Assembly (NCBI GenBank): GCA_013811765.1
Contig: JACCUO010000215.1
Span: 1 to 9,003 of the forward strand
Reading direction: 5' to 3'
DNA from: Thermoleophilaceae bacterium
GTDB taxonomy: Bacteria; Actinomycetota; Thermoleophilia; Solirubrobacterales; Thermoleophilaceae
Length of the DNA: 9,003 nucleotides
Shown in pieces: positions 1 through 5,829 of this stretch. Below the pieces are notes generated by a model. It was not told the DNA's origin, searched no databases, and saw nothing but the letters and a program-made list of their open reading frames with translations. The stretch's first letter is position 1; every line of letters begins with the position of its first letter. Position numbers and translations under genes: made by a program.

Positions 1-17
1 GGGGAAGGGCGCGGCGC

Positions 18-677
18 TCATCGCGCGGCAGATCGGGCGGCATCCAGTCCGGGGCGCATGCCCGCCGGCAGTCTCCGGCGCACGCGCCAGGGCGCCCCCG
101 CGAAGGAATGATTGGCCACGGTGGCGAACCCTCCCTCGTCCGTGCGCAGCGCCAGGATCAGGTGAGCGATCCTGTCCGAGGGCGGCAGATCGCGATCGTC
201 GGCACGCACGCAGAAGCAGTGCACCTGCCGGGCTCCGGGCGGGAACAACAGCGCGCCGGCCTCCCCCACGAGCCAGACGCCCATGCCGCGGGACTCCAAC
301 GCGAGGCCCGTGCGGCGCTGAAGCTCGCGCTCGTGGTGGCCCAGGAGATCGCCGAGCAGGCCCTGAGCGACCGGCTCGCCGCGCTCGTTGCGGGGGCCCT
401 TGGGCCGCAGCACGCTGGCTCCACGATAGGCGTAGAGCTCAGGCGTGATCCATGCGTGGGCCAGGCTCGCGAGGGCCACCGGGAAGGCCAGCGGCTCGAG
501 CGCCACCAGGGCGAGCGCCGCGGCCAGGAAAGGGAGCGTGTAGAGCAGCGTCCAGCACTGCCAGACGCGGGCCTGCCGACGCAGCGAACGTGCGTCTGTC
601 CGCGCCTTCCACGGAACCTGGCCCAACTCGGCAAGCGCCGGCGCCGGGCGTTCCGGGGCTTCTATCTGGGCGGGCAC
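18..677 (-). CDS. Two-helix membrane protein (219 aa), unknown function
   Basis: Unrecognised protein of 219 residues. A polar, Pro/Ala-rich N-terminus with an Arg cluster (26-37) leads to two adjacent hydrophobic segments at about 41-60 and 62-77, separated by Glu-Pro, then a conserved-looking ITPELYAYRGASVLRPKGP (77-95). The rest is a soluble domain with strand-like segments GMGVWLVGEAGALLF and QVHCFCVRADDRDLPPSDR, and a basic tail. The hairpin with Arg on its N-terminal side suggests both termini are cytoplasmic. The start is GTG at 677, eight bases (CCCGCGGG) after the upstream stop; no clear ribosome site is seen, so coupling to the 74-residue gene is plausible. The next in-frame ATG falls far inside the soluble domain. 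Codon usage matches the neighbours. Bases 1-17 beyond its stop hold nothing I can identify. Confidence 0.75.
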   Translation of the reverse strand: MPAQIEAPERPAPALAELGQVPWKARTDARSLRRQARVWQCWTLLYTLPFLAAALALVALEPLAFPVALASLAHAWITPELYAYRGASVLRPKGPRNERGEPVAQGLLGDLLGHHERELQRRTGLALESRGMGVWLVGEAGALLFPPGARQVHCFCVRADDRDLPPSDRIAHLILALRTDEGGFATVANHSFAGAPWRVRRRLPAGMRPGLDAARSAAR

Positions 678-685
678 CCCGCGGG

Positions 686-910
686 CTATCCGCCCGCGAT
701 CGGGCGACGCATGATCACGAGCTCTGCATCATGAGGCAGCTCACGGATCTGTAAGGCCTCGCCCCCGCCCTGGTCCAGCACGCCGATGTAGCCGGACTCG
801 AGCTGCTCGCGAAATTCTTCGGCGGCCGCCTCGAAAGCCGGCTCGTCCTCGCGGGTCCACTCGGCGAGCGTGGAGTGCCCGCTCGCGTCCATCCTCAACA
901 GTCTGGGCAT
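686..910 (-). CDS. Small acidic protein (74 aa), unknown function
   Basis: I recognise no named family. The 74-residue protein is soluble and acidic, with no Cys. It begins MPRLLRMDASGHSTLAEW, continues with an acidic helix-like stretch (DEPAFEAAAEEFREQLESG, about 22-40), then alternates strand-like segments YIGVLDQ, EALQIRELP and AELVIMRRPIAGG. This pattern of strand, helix and three short strands could form a compact alpha/beta fold, which is only a guess. A strong Shine-Dalgarno precedes its ATG, so it is very likely expressed. It follows a 125-base gap with a possible promoter and ends eight bases before the next gene, so the two probably share a transcript. Similar short proteins ending in a -RRPIAGG-like tail seem familiar from actinobacteria, but I cannot name one. 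Confidence 0.78.
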   Translation of the reverse strand: MPRLLRMDASGHSTLAEWTREDEPAFEAAAEEFREQLESGYIGVLDQGGGEALQIRELPHDAELVIMRRPIAGG

Positions 911-915
911 GGCTG

Positions 916-925
916 TCCTCCCTTT
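916..925 (-). promoter_or_regulatory. Strong Shine-Dalgarno (AAAGGGAGGA) for the 74-residue gene
   Basis: The minus-strand sequence AAAGGGAGGA places its GGAGG core six bases before the ATG at 910. It is the strongest ribosome site in the window. It fixes the start of this short gene and supports it being truly coding rather than an accidental ORF. Confidence 0.85.
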
Positions 926-943
926 GCGAGTTGGTCGTTGCCC

Positions 944-949
944 ATGGTA
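944..949 (-). promoter_or_regulatory. Possible -10 box (TACCAT) upstream of the 74-residue gene
   Basis: TACCAT on the minus strand matches the TANNNT pattern and would give a leader of roughly 27 bases carrying the strong ribosome site at 916-925. The candidate -35, TTCGGC at 974-969, has a long 19-base spacer and overlaps the inverted repeat. This is weak evidence that the two leftmost genes form a separate transcription unit. Confidence 0.25.
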
Positions 950-956
950 GGTGGCT

Positions 957-989
957 CCGTGAGCGGGGGCCGAACTCCCGCGGGCACGG
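957..989 (-). terminator. Interrupted inverted repeat between the coiled-coil gene and the 74-residue gene
   Basis: CCGTG (957-961) pairs with CACGG (985-989) and GCGGG (963-967) with CCCGC (977-981), with a 1/3-base internal loop and a 9-base loop. It lies in the only sizeable gap of the window (911-1035), after the stop of the coiled-coil gene, where a terminator for the gat array would be expected. No T-run follows on the minus strand, so it is not a classical intrinsic terminator. A second small hairpin, GCGCA-GGCA-TGCGC, is at 1016-1029. Confidence 0.3.
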
Positions 990-1035
990 CTCCGTCGGGA
1001 TCCGGCAACGGGGTGGCGCAGGCATGCGCGGCCGG

Positions 1036-1506
1036 CTATTTGAGCCGTTCCACCTCGCGAGTCAGCGCCGCCAGCCTGCGCTCGATCTGCACGAGCTCCT
1101 TCCCGGAATCGGCGGCGGCCTCGACTGCATCGGCCGAGTCGTTCTCTACGCGGCGCAGGCGCCGATCGAGCTTGGTCACGTCGGACTCCTCGCCTGCGCG
1201 GCGCAGCCGCCGCTCCTGATTGTCGATCTCCGTGGCCGTCCTGGCCAGGCGCTTGTCGATCTCCGCACTACGCCTGTTGATCGAGCGCTCCAGCAGCACC
1301 ACCCGATCCTCGTCGACCGCCTTGCTCTCCGACTCGTTGGCCTTGATCAGCGCGTAGGCGGCCACCGCGGCAGCGAGCACGGCGATCACGCCGAGGACGA
1401 CCAACCAGCGGCGCAAGGAACGGAAGTCCTCCACCGCCAGAGCAGGGGTCGTGGTAACGCGCTCCCGAACCGGAGGATCGCGCTGCGGATCGATCGGTGG
1501 CGGCAT
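1036..1506 (-). CDS. Single-pass membrane protein with long C-terminal coiled coil
   Basis: Unrecognised 156-residue protein. A Pro/Arg-rich N-terminus (1-33) is followed by one strong hydrophobic helix at about 34-54 (WLVVLGVIAVLAAAVAAYAL), then an almost wholly charged helical region (60-156) with Leu, Ile and Val at heptad-like spacing: VVLLERSINRRSAEIDKRL, EIDNQERRLRR, VTKLDRRLRRVENDS and LVQIERRLAALTREVERL. The Arg pair before the helix suggests the N-terminus is cytoplasmic and the coil is outside, by the positive-inside rule. It has no catalytic motifs and no lipobox. The ATG at 1506 lies 27 bases after gatB with no good ribosome site; a TAGCCT ten bases upstream is a weak -10 candidate. 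It is probably the last gene of the long array. Coil-forming anchors of this kind can be scaffolds, but no role can be assigned here. Confidence 0.82.
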   Translation of the reverse strand: MPPPIDPQRDPPVRERVTTTPALAVEDFRSLRRWLVVLGVIAVLAAAVAAYALIKANESESKAVDEDRVVLLERSINRRSAEIDKRLARTATEIDNQERRLRRAGEESDVTKLDRRLRRVENDSADAVEAAADSGKELVQIERRLAALTREVERLK

Positions 1507-1533
1507 CGTGAGCGGCAGGCTACGCGGATTCCG

Positions 1534-2994
1534 TCATCCGGGCTGGTCGCCGAGCCGCTCCCGCACCAGCCGCTGCACCTCGCCGCCATCCGCGCGGCCC
1601 TTGGTCTCGCGCATGACGGCTCCGATTATCGCCCCCATCGCCTTGTCGTTGCCTGCCCTGATCTTCTCGACGGCATCGGCCTGTGCGGCCATCGCGCGCT
1701 CGACCACCTCCACCAGCTCGTCGCCGCCGGCGCGCGCCAGGCCCTTCGACTCGACGATCTCCCGGGGGTCCCCACCTTCGGCCACCAGGGTGTCGAGCAC
1801 CTCCTTGGCGGCCGAGTGCGCGACGGCGCCCTCGCGCACCATCGCCACGAGAGCTGCCAGCGAGGCCGGCTCCACCTTGGATTGCGCGGGGTCGGGATCG
1901 GCGTCGCCGAGCCGGGCTAGCAGCTCACCGGTGACCCAGTTGGCGATCGCCCGCGGGTCTCCTTCGGGACCGCCCGCGCTCACGGTGGCCTCATAGAAGT
2001 CGCCCAGCTCGGTTCGGAACGCCAGCAGCTTCGCCACGTCCGGGGGCAGGGCGAGCTCGCGCTCCAGGCGCTCGGCACGCCCCGCGGGCAACTCTGGCAG
2101 CGCGGCGCGGGCGCGGGCGAGCATCTCCTCGGTCGGAGCGAGCGGCACCAGGTCGGGCTCGGGGAGATAGCGGTAGTCGTGGGCCTCCTCCTTCGAGCGC
2201 AACGGACTCAGCACCCCCGTCGCGGGGTCGTAGTGAAGCGTCTCCTGAACGACCTCTCCCCCGGAGCGCACGATCTCCTCCTGGCGGGTGATCTCCGCGT
2301 TCACGCCCCGTTCCAGGAAACGGAACGAGTTCATGTTCTTCAGCTCGGTCTTCGTCCCGAGCGACGCCTCACCCGCGGGCCGGATCGACACGTTGGCGTC
2401 ACACCGCAGGGACCCCTCCTCCATGCGCACGTCGGAGACCTCGAGCCGCCGCAGCGTGGCCTGCAGCAGCTCCAGCCACTCCTTCGCCTGCGCAGCGGAG
2501 CGCACGTCCGGCTCGGTCACGATCTCCACGAGGGGCGTGCCACCGCGGTTGAAGTCCACCACGCTCGCCTCGGCGGAGTGGATGCGTCCCGAGGTGCCGG
2601 CGTGCACGAGCTTGGCGGCGTCCTCCTCCAGATGGACCCTGTGAATGCGGATCTCCCCCAGCCGGCCGCCCGACGCAAGGGGGACGTCGTACTGGGAGAT
2701 CTGGTAGCCCTTGGGCAGATCGGGATAAAAGTAGTTCTTGCGGTGGAAAATCGACCGTGGCGCGAGCTCGCACTCGAGTGCCATGCCGATCATCAGGGCG
2801 AAGTGCACCGCCTCGGCGTTGGTGACGGGTAGCGTGCCCGGATGACCCAGGCAGACGGGGCACGTACGCGTGTTGGGGTCCTCGCCGAAGGACAGCTCGC
2901 AGCCGCAGAACATCTTCGTGCGCGTCTTGAGCTGGACGTGGATCTCGAGGCCGATGACCGGCTCGTAGGCGCGCTCGGCGACCGCGTCAGCCAC
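1534..2994 (-). CDS. gatB: Asp-tRNA(Asn)/Glu-tRNA(Gln) amidotransferase subunit B
   Basis: GatB binds the mischarged tRNA, activates its Glu or Asp side chain with ATP and transfers the ammonia delivered by GatA. The 486 residues fit the family (470-500). The catalytic cradle is shown by VIGLEIHVQLKT (13-24), a zinc-site Cys set at 30, 32, 45 and 48 (FCGC and CPVCLGHPGTLP), RKNYFYPDLPKGYQISQYD, DFNRGGTPLVEIVTEPD, MEEGSLRCDANVSIRP, TELKNMNSFRFLERG and DYRYLPEPDLVPL. The C-terminal third is helical (tail/YqeY-like region), with a conserved-looking ending KGRADGGEVQRLVRERL that contributes to tRNA recognition. The start is GTG at 2994 within the gatA 3' end, eight bases of overlap, with only a G-rich stretch as ribosome site, so translational coupling to gatA is likely. 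It ends 27 bases before a coiled-coil membrane gene. Confidence 0.97.
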   Translation of the reverse strand: MADAVAERAYEPVIGLEIHVQLKTRTKMFCGCELSFGEDPNTRTCPVCLGHPGTLPVTNAEAVHFALMIGMALECELAPRSIFHRKNYFYPDLPKGYQISQYDVPLASGGRLGEIRIHRVHLEEDAAKLVHAGTSGRIHSAEASVVDFNRGGTPLVEIVTEPDVRSAAQAKEWLELLQATLRRLEVSDVRMEEGSLRCDANVSIRPAGEASLGTKTELKNMNSFRFLERGVNAEITRQEEIVRSGGEVVQETLHYDPATGVLSPLRSKEEAHDYRYLPEPDLVPLAPTEEMLARARAALPELPAGRAERLERELALPPDVAKLLAFRTELGDFYEATVSAGGPEGDPRAIANWVTGELLARLGDADPDPAQSKVEPASLAALVAMVREGAVAHSAAKEVLDTLVAEGGDPREIVESKGLARAGGDELVEVVERAMAAQADAVEKIRAGNDKAMGAIIGAVMRETKGRADGGEVQRLVRERLGDQPG

Positions 2995-4402
2995 GCGGCG
3001 GCGCCCCGTCGAAGCCGACCGCCCGCTCGATCGCGTGGGCGGCTTCCAGTATCCGGTTCTCGCTGAAGGCCGGTCCGGCGATCTGAAACCCCACGGGCAG
3101 GCCGTCCGACATGCCGGTGGGGATCGAGATGGCCGGAAGGCCTGCGAGGGGCATCGGCACCGTGAGCGCGTCCGAGAGGTACATCGCGAGCGGGTCCTCG
3201 GTGCGCTCGCCGAGCCCGAAGGCCACGGTCGGCGAGGTGGGGGTCACGATCAGGTCCACTCGCTCGAACGCCGCGCGAAAGTCGTCGGCGATCTTCGTGC
3301 GCACGCGCTGGGCGCGGCCGTAGTAGGCCTCGTAGTAGCCGGAGGAGAGCGCGTAGGTGCCGAGCATGATGCGGCGCTTGACCTCCGTGCCAAAACCCTC
3401 CTCCCGGGTCTCCTCGTATAGAGAGAGCAGATCGGTGTGGCCGGCGCGTGGGCCAAAGCGCACCCCGTCGTAGCGGGCGAGGTTCGCGCTGGCCTCGGCC
3501 GGAGCGATCACGTAGTAGGCCGCGATCGCATGGCCGGCGTGCGGAAGGGCCACCGGCTCGACGCTTCCGCCGAGCTGCTCGATGCGCTCGACCGTCGCGT
3601 CAAAAACCACTTTGACCCCCGGGTCGACGCCCGCCCCGGTGAGCTCGGGGGGAACGCCGAAGCGCAGCCCGTCAAGGCGTTCGGCTACCGGCAGGCGAAT
3701 GTCTTCGGGGAGTCCGGTCGACGTGCAGTCACACGGGTCGGCACCCACCATGTGGCTCAGGAGCAGGGCGCAGTCGGTGACGTCACGCGTGAGCGGCCCC
3801 GCCTGGTCGAGCGAGGAGGCAAACGCGATCATCCCGTAGCGGGAGACCGCACCGTAGGTGGGCTTCATCCCCACGATCCCGCAGAGGGACGCCGGCTGGC
3901 GGATCGAGCCCCCTGTGTCGGTGCCGATCGCCCACGGTGCCAGCCCCGCGGCCACGGCGGCCGCGGAGCCCCCGCTCGAACCGCCGGGCACCTTTGTCTC
4001 ATCCCAGGGGTTGCGCACAGGGCCAAAGCCCGAGTTCTCGTTGGAGGAGCCCATCGCGAACTCGTCCATGTTCGTCTTGCCGAGCACCGTCGCGCCCGCC
4101 AAGAGCAGCCGCTCGACAGCGGTGGCGGTGTAGGGAGGGCGGTAGCCCTCGAGAATTCTCGAGCCGGCTGCGCTCGGCACGTCCCCGACGCAGAAAAGGT
4201 CCTTGACGGCCACGGGCACCCCCTGAAGCGGCCCATCCGCCGGAGCGTCCGGCACCTCCTCGGCCACCCACAGGAAGGCACCGAGCTCCTCGGCGGCCGC
4301 GCGGTCGCGGTAGACGCGAAAGAGCTCCTCGGCAGCCAGCTCACCTCCACGGATCTGCGCGGCGGCCTGCGCCGCACTCAGCTCGAGGACGGCCTGGCTC
4401 AT
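2987..4402 (-). CDS. gatA: Asp-tRNA(Asn)/Glu-tRNA(Gln) amidotransferase subunit A
   Basis: GatA is the glutaminase subunit of GatCAB: it releases ammonia from glutamine, and the ammonia travels through a channel to GatB. The 471 residues are close to the usual 475-490. It belongs to the amidase signature family, with the whole Ser-cisSer-Lys triad: Lys67 in PVAVKDLF, Ser142 in VPGGSSGGSAA and the nucleophile Ser166 in GTDTGGSIRQPA; the spacing of 75 and 24 residues equals that of Staphylococcus aureus GatA (79, 154, 178). Also typical are GKTNMDEFAMGSSNENSGFG, GIVGMKPTYGAVSRYG and LDQAGPLTRDV. The start is ATG with a modest GGAG about four to five bases upstream. The stop lies inside gatB (8-base overlap), indicating coupled, near-equal translation. 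A perfect 16-bp palindrome sits in the codons for Ser-Arg-Ile-Leu-Glu (residues 81-85). Confidence 0.97.
   Translation of the reverse strand: MSQAVLELSAAQAAAQIRGGELAAEELFRVYRDRAAAEELGAFLWVAEEVPDAPADGPLQGVPVAVKDLFCVGDVPSAAGSRILEGYRPPYTATAVERLLLAGATVLGKTNMDEFAMGSSNENSGFGPVRNPWDETKVPGGSSGGSAAAVAAGLAPWAIGTDTGGSIRQPASLCGIVGMKPTYGAVSRYGMIAFASSLDQAGPLTRDVTDCALLLSHMVGADPCDCTSTGLPEDIRLPVAERLDGLRFGVPPELTGAGVDPGVKVVFDATVERIEQLGGSVEPVALPHAGHAIAAYYVIAPAEASANLARYDGVRFGPRAGHTDLLSLYEETREEGFGTEVKRRIMLGTYALSSGYYEAYYGRAQRVRTKIADDFRAAFERVDLIVTPTSPTVAFGLGERTEDPLAMYLSDALTVPMPLAGLPAISIPTGMSDGLPVGFQIAGPAFSENRILEAAHAIERAVGFDGAPPRG
4148..4163. repeat. Perfect 16-bp palindrome inside gatA
   Basis: CTCGAGAATTCTCGAG is identical to its reverse complement over all 16 bases. 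It lies in the gatA codons TCG AGA ATT CTC GAG (Ser81-Glu85) and uses AGA and ATT, codons that are uncommon in this GC-rich setting. It may be chance or a protein-binding half-site pair. The peptide matches a conserved GatA segment, so the amino acids themselves are not unusual. Confidence 0.9.
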
Positions 4403-4426
4403 GCTCTCCGGACGGGGCGTGCCACC

Positions 4427-4960
4427 CTAGAGCGGCTCGACATTGATGTCCGCGGGCAGGTCGAGGATCACGACGTCCCCCTCCCGCCGGTCCTGGAACA
4501 GGCCGAGGATCGCCGAGCGTGGCACGACCACGGTGGCCAGGAGGGGATCCCCGGGTGGATACCCCATGTTCGTGGAGGTGGCGAACTGGTGCGCGAACTT
4601 CTCGGCGCTCTCGCGCGAGAGAGTCCACGCCAGACTGCGCTCACCGCCTTCGTGGCTGTGGCCGCGGTACGCGGTGACATCCTCGGGCAGGGCGGCCAGC
4701 AGGGGGCGCTCGGCCTCCCTCATCAGGTGGTCCCTGTGGGGGCGCGGGCTGGAGAAGAGCCGCCGCCAGGTCTCCAGGTTCGGGGCCACCGCATCCGCCG
4801 CCGTCCAGGCATCGCCGAGCAGGCGCCAGTAATCGGGCGACTCCATGTCCTCCTCCATCTCGAGGAAGGCGCCGAGTGCCTCGTGACCTTCGAAGGTGAG
4901 CAGGTAGGCCGACCAGCGGCGGCCCTCGAGCAGTCGCTTGCGTACCGATTCCATCGTCAT
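4427..4960 (-). CDS. Probable diverged mono-ADP-ribosyltransferase-fold protein between gatC and gatA
   Basis: This 177-residue soluble protein has no signal peptide or membrane helix. Its N-terminal half (residues 1-90) is helical and Trp-rich, including DYWRLLGDAWTAADAV and NLETWRRLFSSPRP. The C-terminal half resembles the R-S-E ADP-ribosyltransferase fold: VTAYRGH with Arg99 as the NAD-binding Arg, SLAWTLSRESAEKFAHQFA (109-127) in the position of the Ser-Thr-Ser strand and its A-x-x-F-A helix, then a strand ATVVVPRSAILGLF and REGDVVIL (159-166) where the catalytic E-x-E usually sits. Here that reads Glu160-Gly-Asp162, so the catalytic Glu appears replaced by Asp. The resemblance comes from motif order and from memory of similar actinobacterial and phage proteins, not a search; the real target is unknown. 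It starts three bases after gatC and ends 24 bases before gatA, with composition like its neighbours, so it does not look newly acquired. The protein could alternatively be a non-enzymatic NAD-binding or structural protein. Confidence 0.6.
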   Translation of the reverse strand: MTMESVRKRLLEGRRWSAYLLTFEGHEALGAFLEMEEDMESPDYWRLLGDAWTAADAVAPNLETWRRLFSSPRPHRDHLMREAERPLLAALPEDVTAYRGHSHEGGERSLAWTLSRESAEKFAHQFATSTNMGYPPGDPLLATVVVPRSAILGLFQDRREGDVVILDLPADINVEPL

Positions 4961-4963
4961 GGA

Positions 4964-5260
4964 TCAGTCCTCCCTGGTCGCGCCGGGGCGGGGCACCCGG
5001 AAGCCCACCCCGTCCGAGTCGGGCGCCTGGTCGAGCGCCCGCTCGCGCGAGAGGCTCGGGCGGGGCTCATCGGGGCGCAAGACGTTCTCGAGCTCGACAA
5101 CGTGAGCCGTGGGCGCAACCTCCTCGAGGTTCAACTCACCGATCTTCTCGATGTGGTCAAGGATGCCCGAGAGCTCGCCCGTCATCCGCTCGACCTCATC
5201 GTCGGTAAGCCGCAGCCGTGCCAGGCGCGCCACATGCAGTACCTGCTCGCGTTCGATCAT
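4964..5260 (-). CDS. gatC: Asp-tRNA(Asn)/Glu-tRNA(Gln) amidotransferase subunit C
   Basis: GatC is the small subunit that wraps around and stabilises GatA in the GatCAB amidotransferase, which amidates mischarged Glu-tRNA(Gln) and/or Asp-tRNA(Asn). The 98 residues fit the usual 90-105. The N-terminal helical part is MIEREQVLHVARLARLRL, then ELSGILDHIEKIGELN; the family-typical extended segment VAPTAHVVELENVLRPDEP follows, and the C-terminus DSDGVGFRVPRP carries the conserved V-P ending. The frame is open upstream to 5497, but those 79 extra codons are an Arg-rich shadow of the membrane gene, and family alignment places the start at the ATG 5260-5258. That ATG overlaps the preceding stop as ATGA. 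The last codons (Arg-Glu-Asp) double as the Shine-Dalgarno of the next gene, whose ATG lies three bases beyond the stop. Unusually, gatA does not follow directly. Confidence 0.96.
   Translation of the reverse strand: MIEREQVLHVARLARLRLTDDEVERMTGELSGILDHIEKIGELNLEEVAPTAHVVELENVLRPDEPRPSLSRERALDQAPDSDGVGFRVPRPGATRED
4968..4975 (-). promoter_or_regulatory. Strong Shine-Dalgarno AGGGAGGA for the ADP-ribosyltransferase-like gene
   Basis: The minus-strand AGGGAGGA lies wholly inside the last codons of gatC, with its GGAGG core eight bases before the ATG at 4960. It fixes that ATG, rather than the second ATG two codons later, as the start. It is one of the two best ribosome sites in the window, so the inserted gene is probably translated well and independently of coupling. 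Confidence 0.8.
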
Positions 5261-5829
5261 CGATTCGATTCTATGGCCGGGTCGGCGCCTGGCGGATCCC
5301 GCCACGCTGTGCCCGCCCCCTCGCAGCGCAGCGCCCGGGCGCAGGACAGTGCGAGCACTCCCAGCGCGACGAGCGCCAGCGGCACGCCGGATTTCACCGT
5401 CGTGGCCTCGTCGAAGCCGGGTTGCTGAAGAGCGCGGAAGGCTACGAGCAGCGCGGTCAGCGAGGCGCTCAGCGCGGCGATGGCACTGGGGGTCCATGGA
5501 GGCGCGAACCGTCGGCCGGCGGCCCGCAGAAACGCCGCCGCCAACGCCAGCACCACGGTCAGGAGGAGCCCGCCGAGGGTCACGCGGTCGATCGCGCCTC
5601 GCAGCTGCCAGGCGTTCTTCTCCGAGCCCTCCGCGACAGCCCGGGCGCGCCGATCGACCTCGCGCGGGATCTCTCCGCCCAGCGCTCCCCGCGGCTCCGT
5701 GAACCGCTCGATCCGGCGCGCCTCATCGCCGCCCGCCGTGCTGTACCAGTCGGCTGCCATCACGAAGAGGAGGGCGAGCGCGGCCACCATGGCCACGACG
5801 TCGGCCGCGATCAGCCGCTCGAAGGTCAA
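5257..5829 (-). CDS. Four-helix integral membrane protein, probable TTG start
   Basis: Unrecognised membrane protein of 190 residues if started at TTG. Hydrophobic segments lie at about residues 9-29, 84-103, 116-135 and 149-166; helix 1 ends in AADWYST and is followed by a charged loop of about 54 residues (GGDEARRIERF through NAWQLRGAIDR) between helices 1 and 2. The frame extends far upstream, to 6330, but that part is an Arg/Gly-rich shadow of the preceding gene in another frame. The TTG at 5829-5827 yields MTFERLIAADVV just ahead of helix 1 and overlaps the preceding TGA as TTGA, a typical coupled arrangement. The next start codon is an ATG inside helix 1, which would damage it. The TGA stop overlaps the gatC ATG as ATGA. 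No purine-rich ribosome site precedes the TTG, so translation may depend on coupling. Coding status is fairly sure, the exact start less so, and function unknown. Confidence 0.75.
   Translation of the reverse strand: MTFERLIAADVVAMVAALALLFVMAADWYSTAGGDEARRIERFTEPRGALGGEIPREVDRRARAVAEGSEKNAWQLRGAIDRVTLGGLLLTVVLALAAAFLRAAGRRFAPPWTPSAIAALSASLTALLVAFRALQQPGFDEATTVKSGVPLALVALGVLALSCARALRCEGAGTAWRDPPGADPAIESNR
5258..5273 (-). promoter_or_regulatory. Possible leaderless promoter (-10 TAGAAT) at the gatC start
   Basis: On the minus strand TAGAAT (5273-5268) fits the actinobacterial TANNNT -10 pattern and ends seven bases before the gatC ATG, which would place the transcription start at or next to the A of the start codon. 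This is one of the few AT-rich patches in the area, and no Shine-Dalgarno precedes gatC. No convincing -35 is present: the 17-base spacer position reads TCCGCC. The element lies inside the 3' end of the preceding gene, and its base content could simply reflect those codons. Confidence 0.3.

Noticed and set aside
931..1920. 329-residue plus-strand ORF opposite the 3' end of gatB and the coiled-coil gene
   Set aside because: Overlaps the conserved C-terminal part of gatB on the other strand and has shadow-type composition.
3437..5428. 663-residue plus-strand ORF opposite gatA, the ADP-ribosyltransferase-like gene and gatC
   Set aside because: It lies antisense to genes with clear family motifs, its translation is a low-complexity Arg/Gly/His mixture without domains, and long antisense frames are expected in GC-rich DNA.
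5261..5497. N-terminal extension of GatC by 79 residues
   Set aside because: GatC proteins begin just before the helix starting IEREQVLHVARLARL; the extension is an out-of-frame reading of the upstream gene and would make GatC nearly twice the family length.
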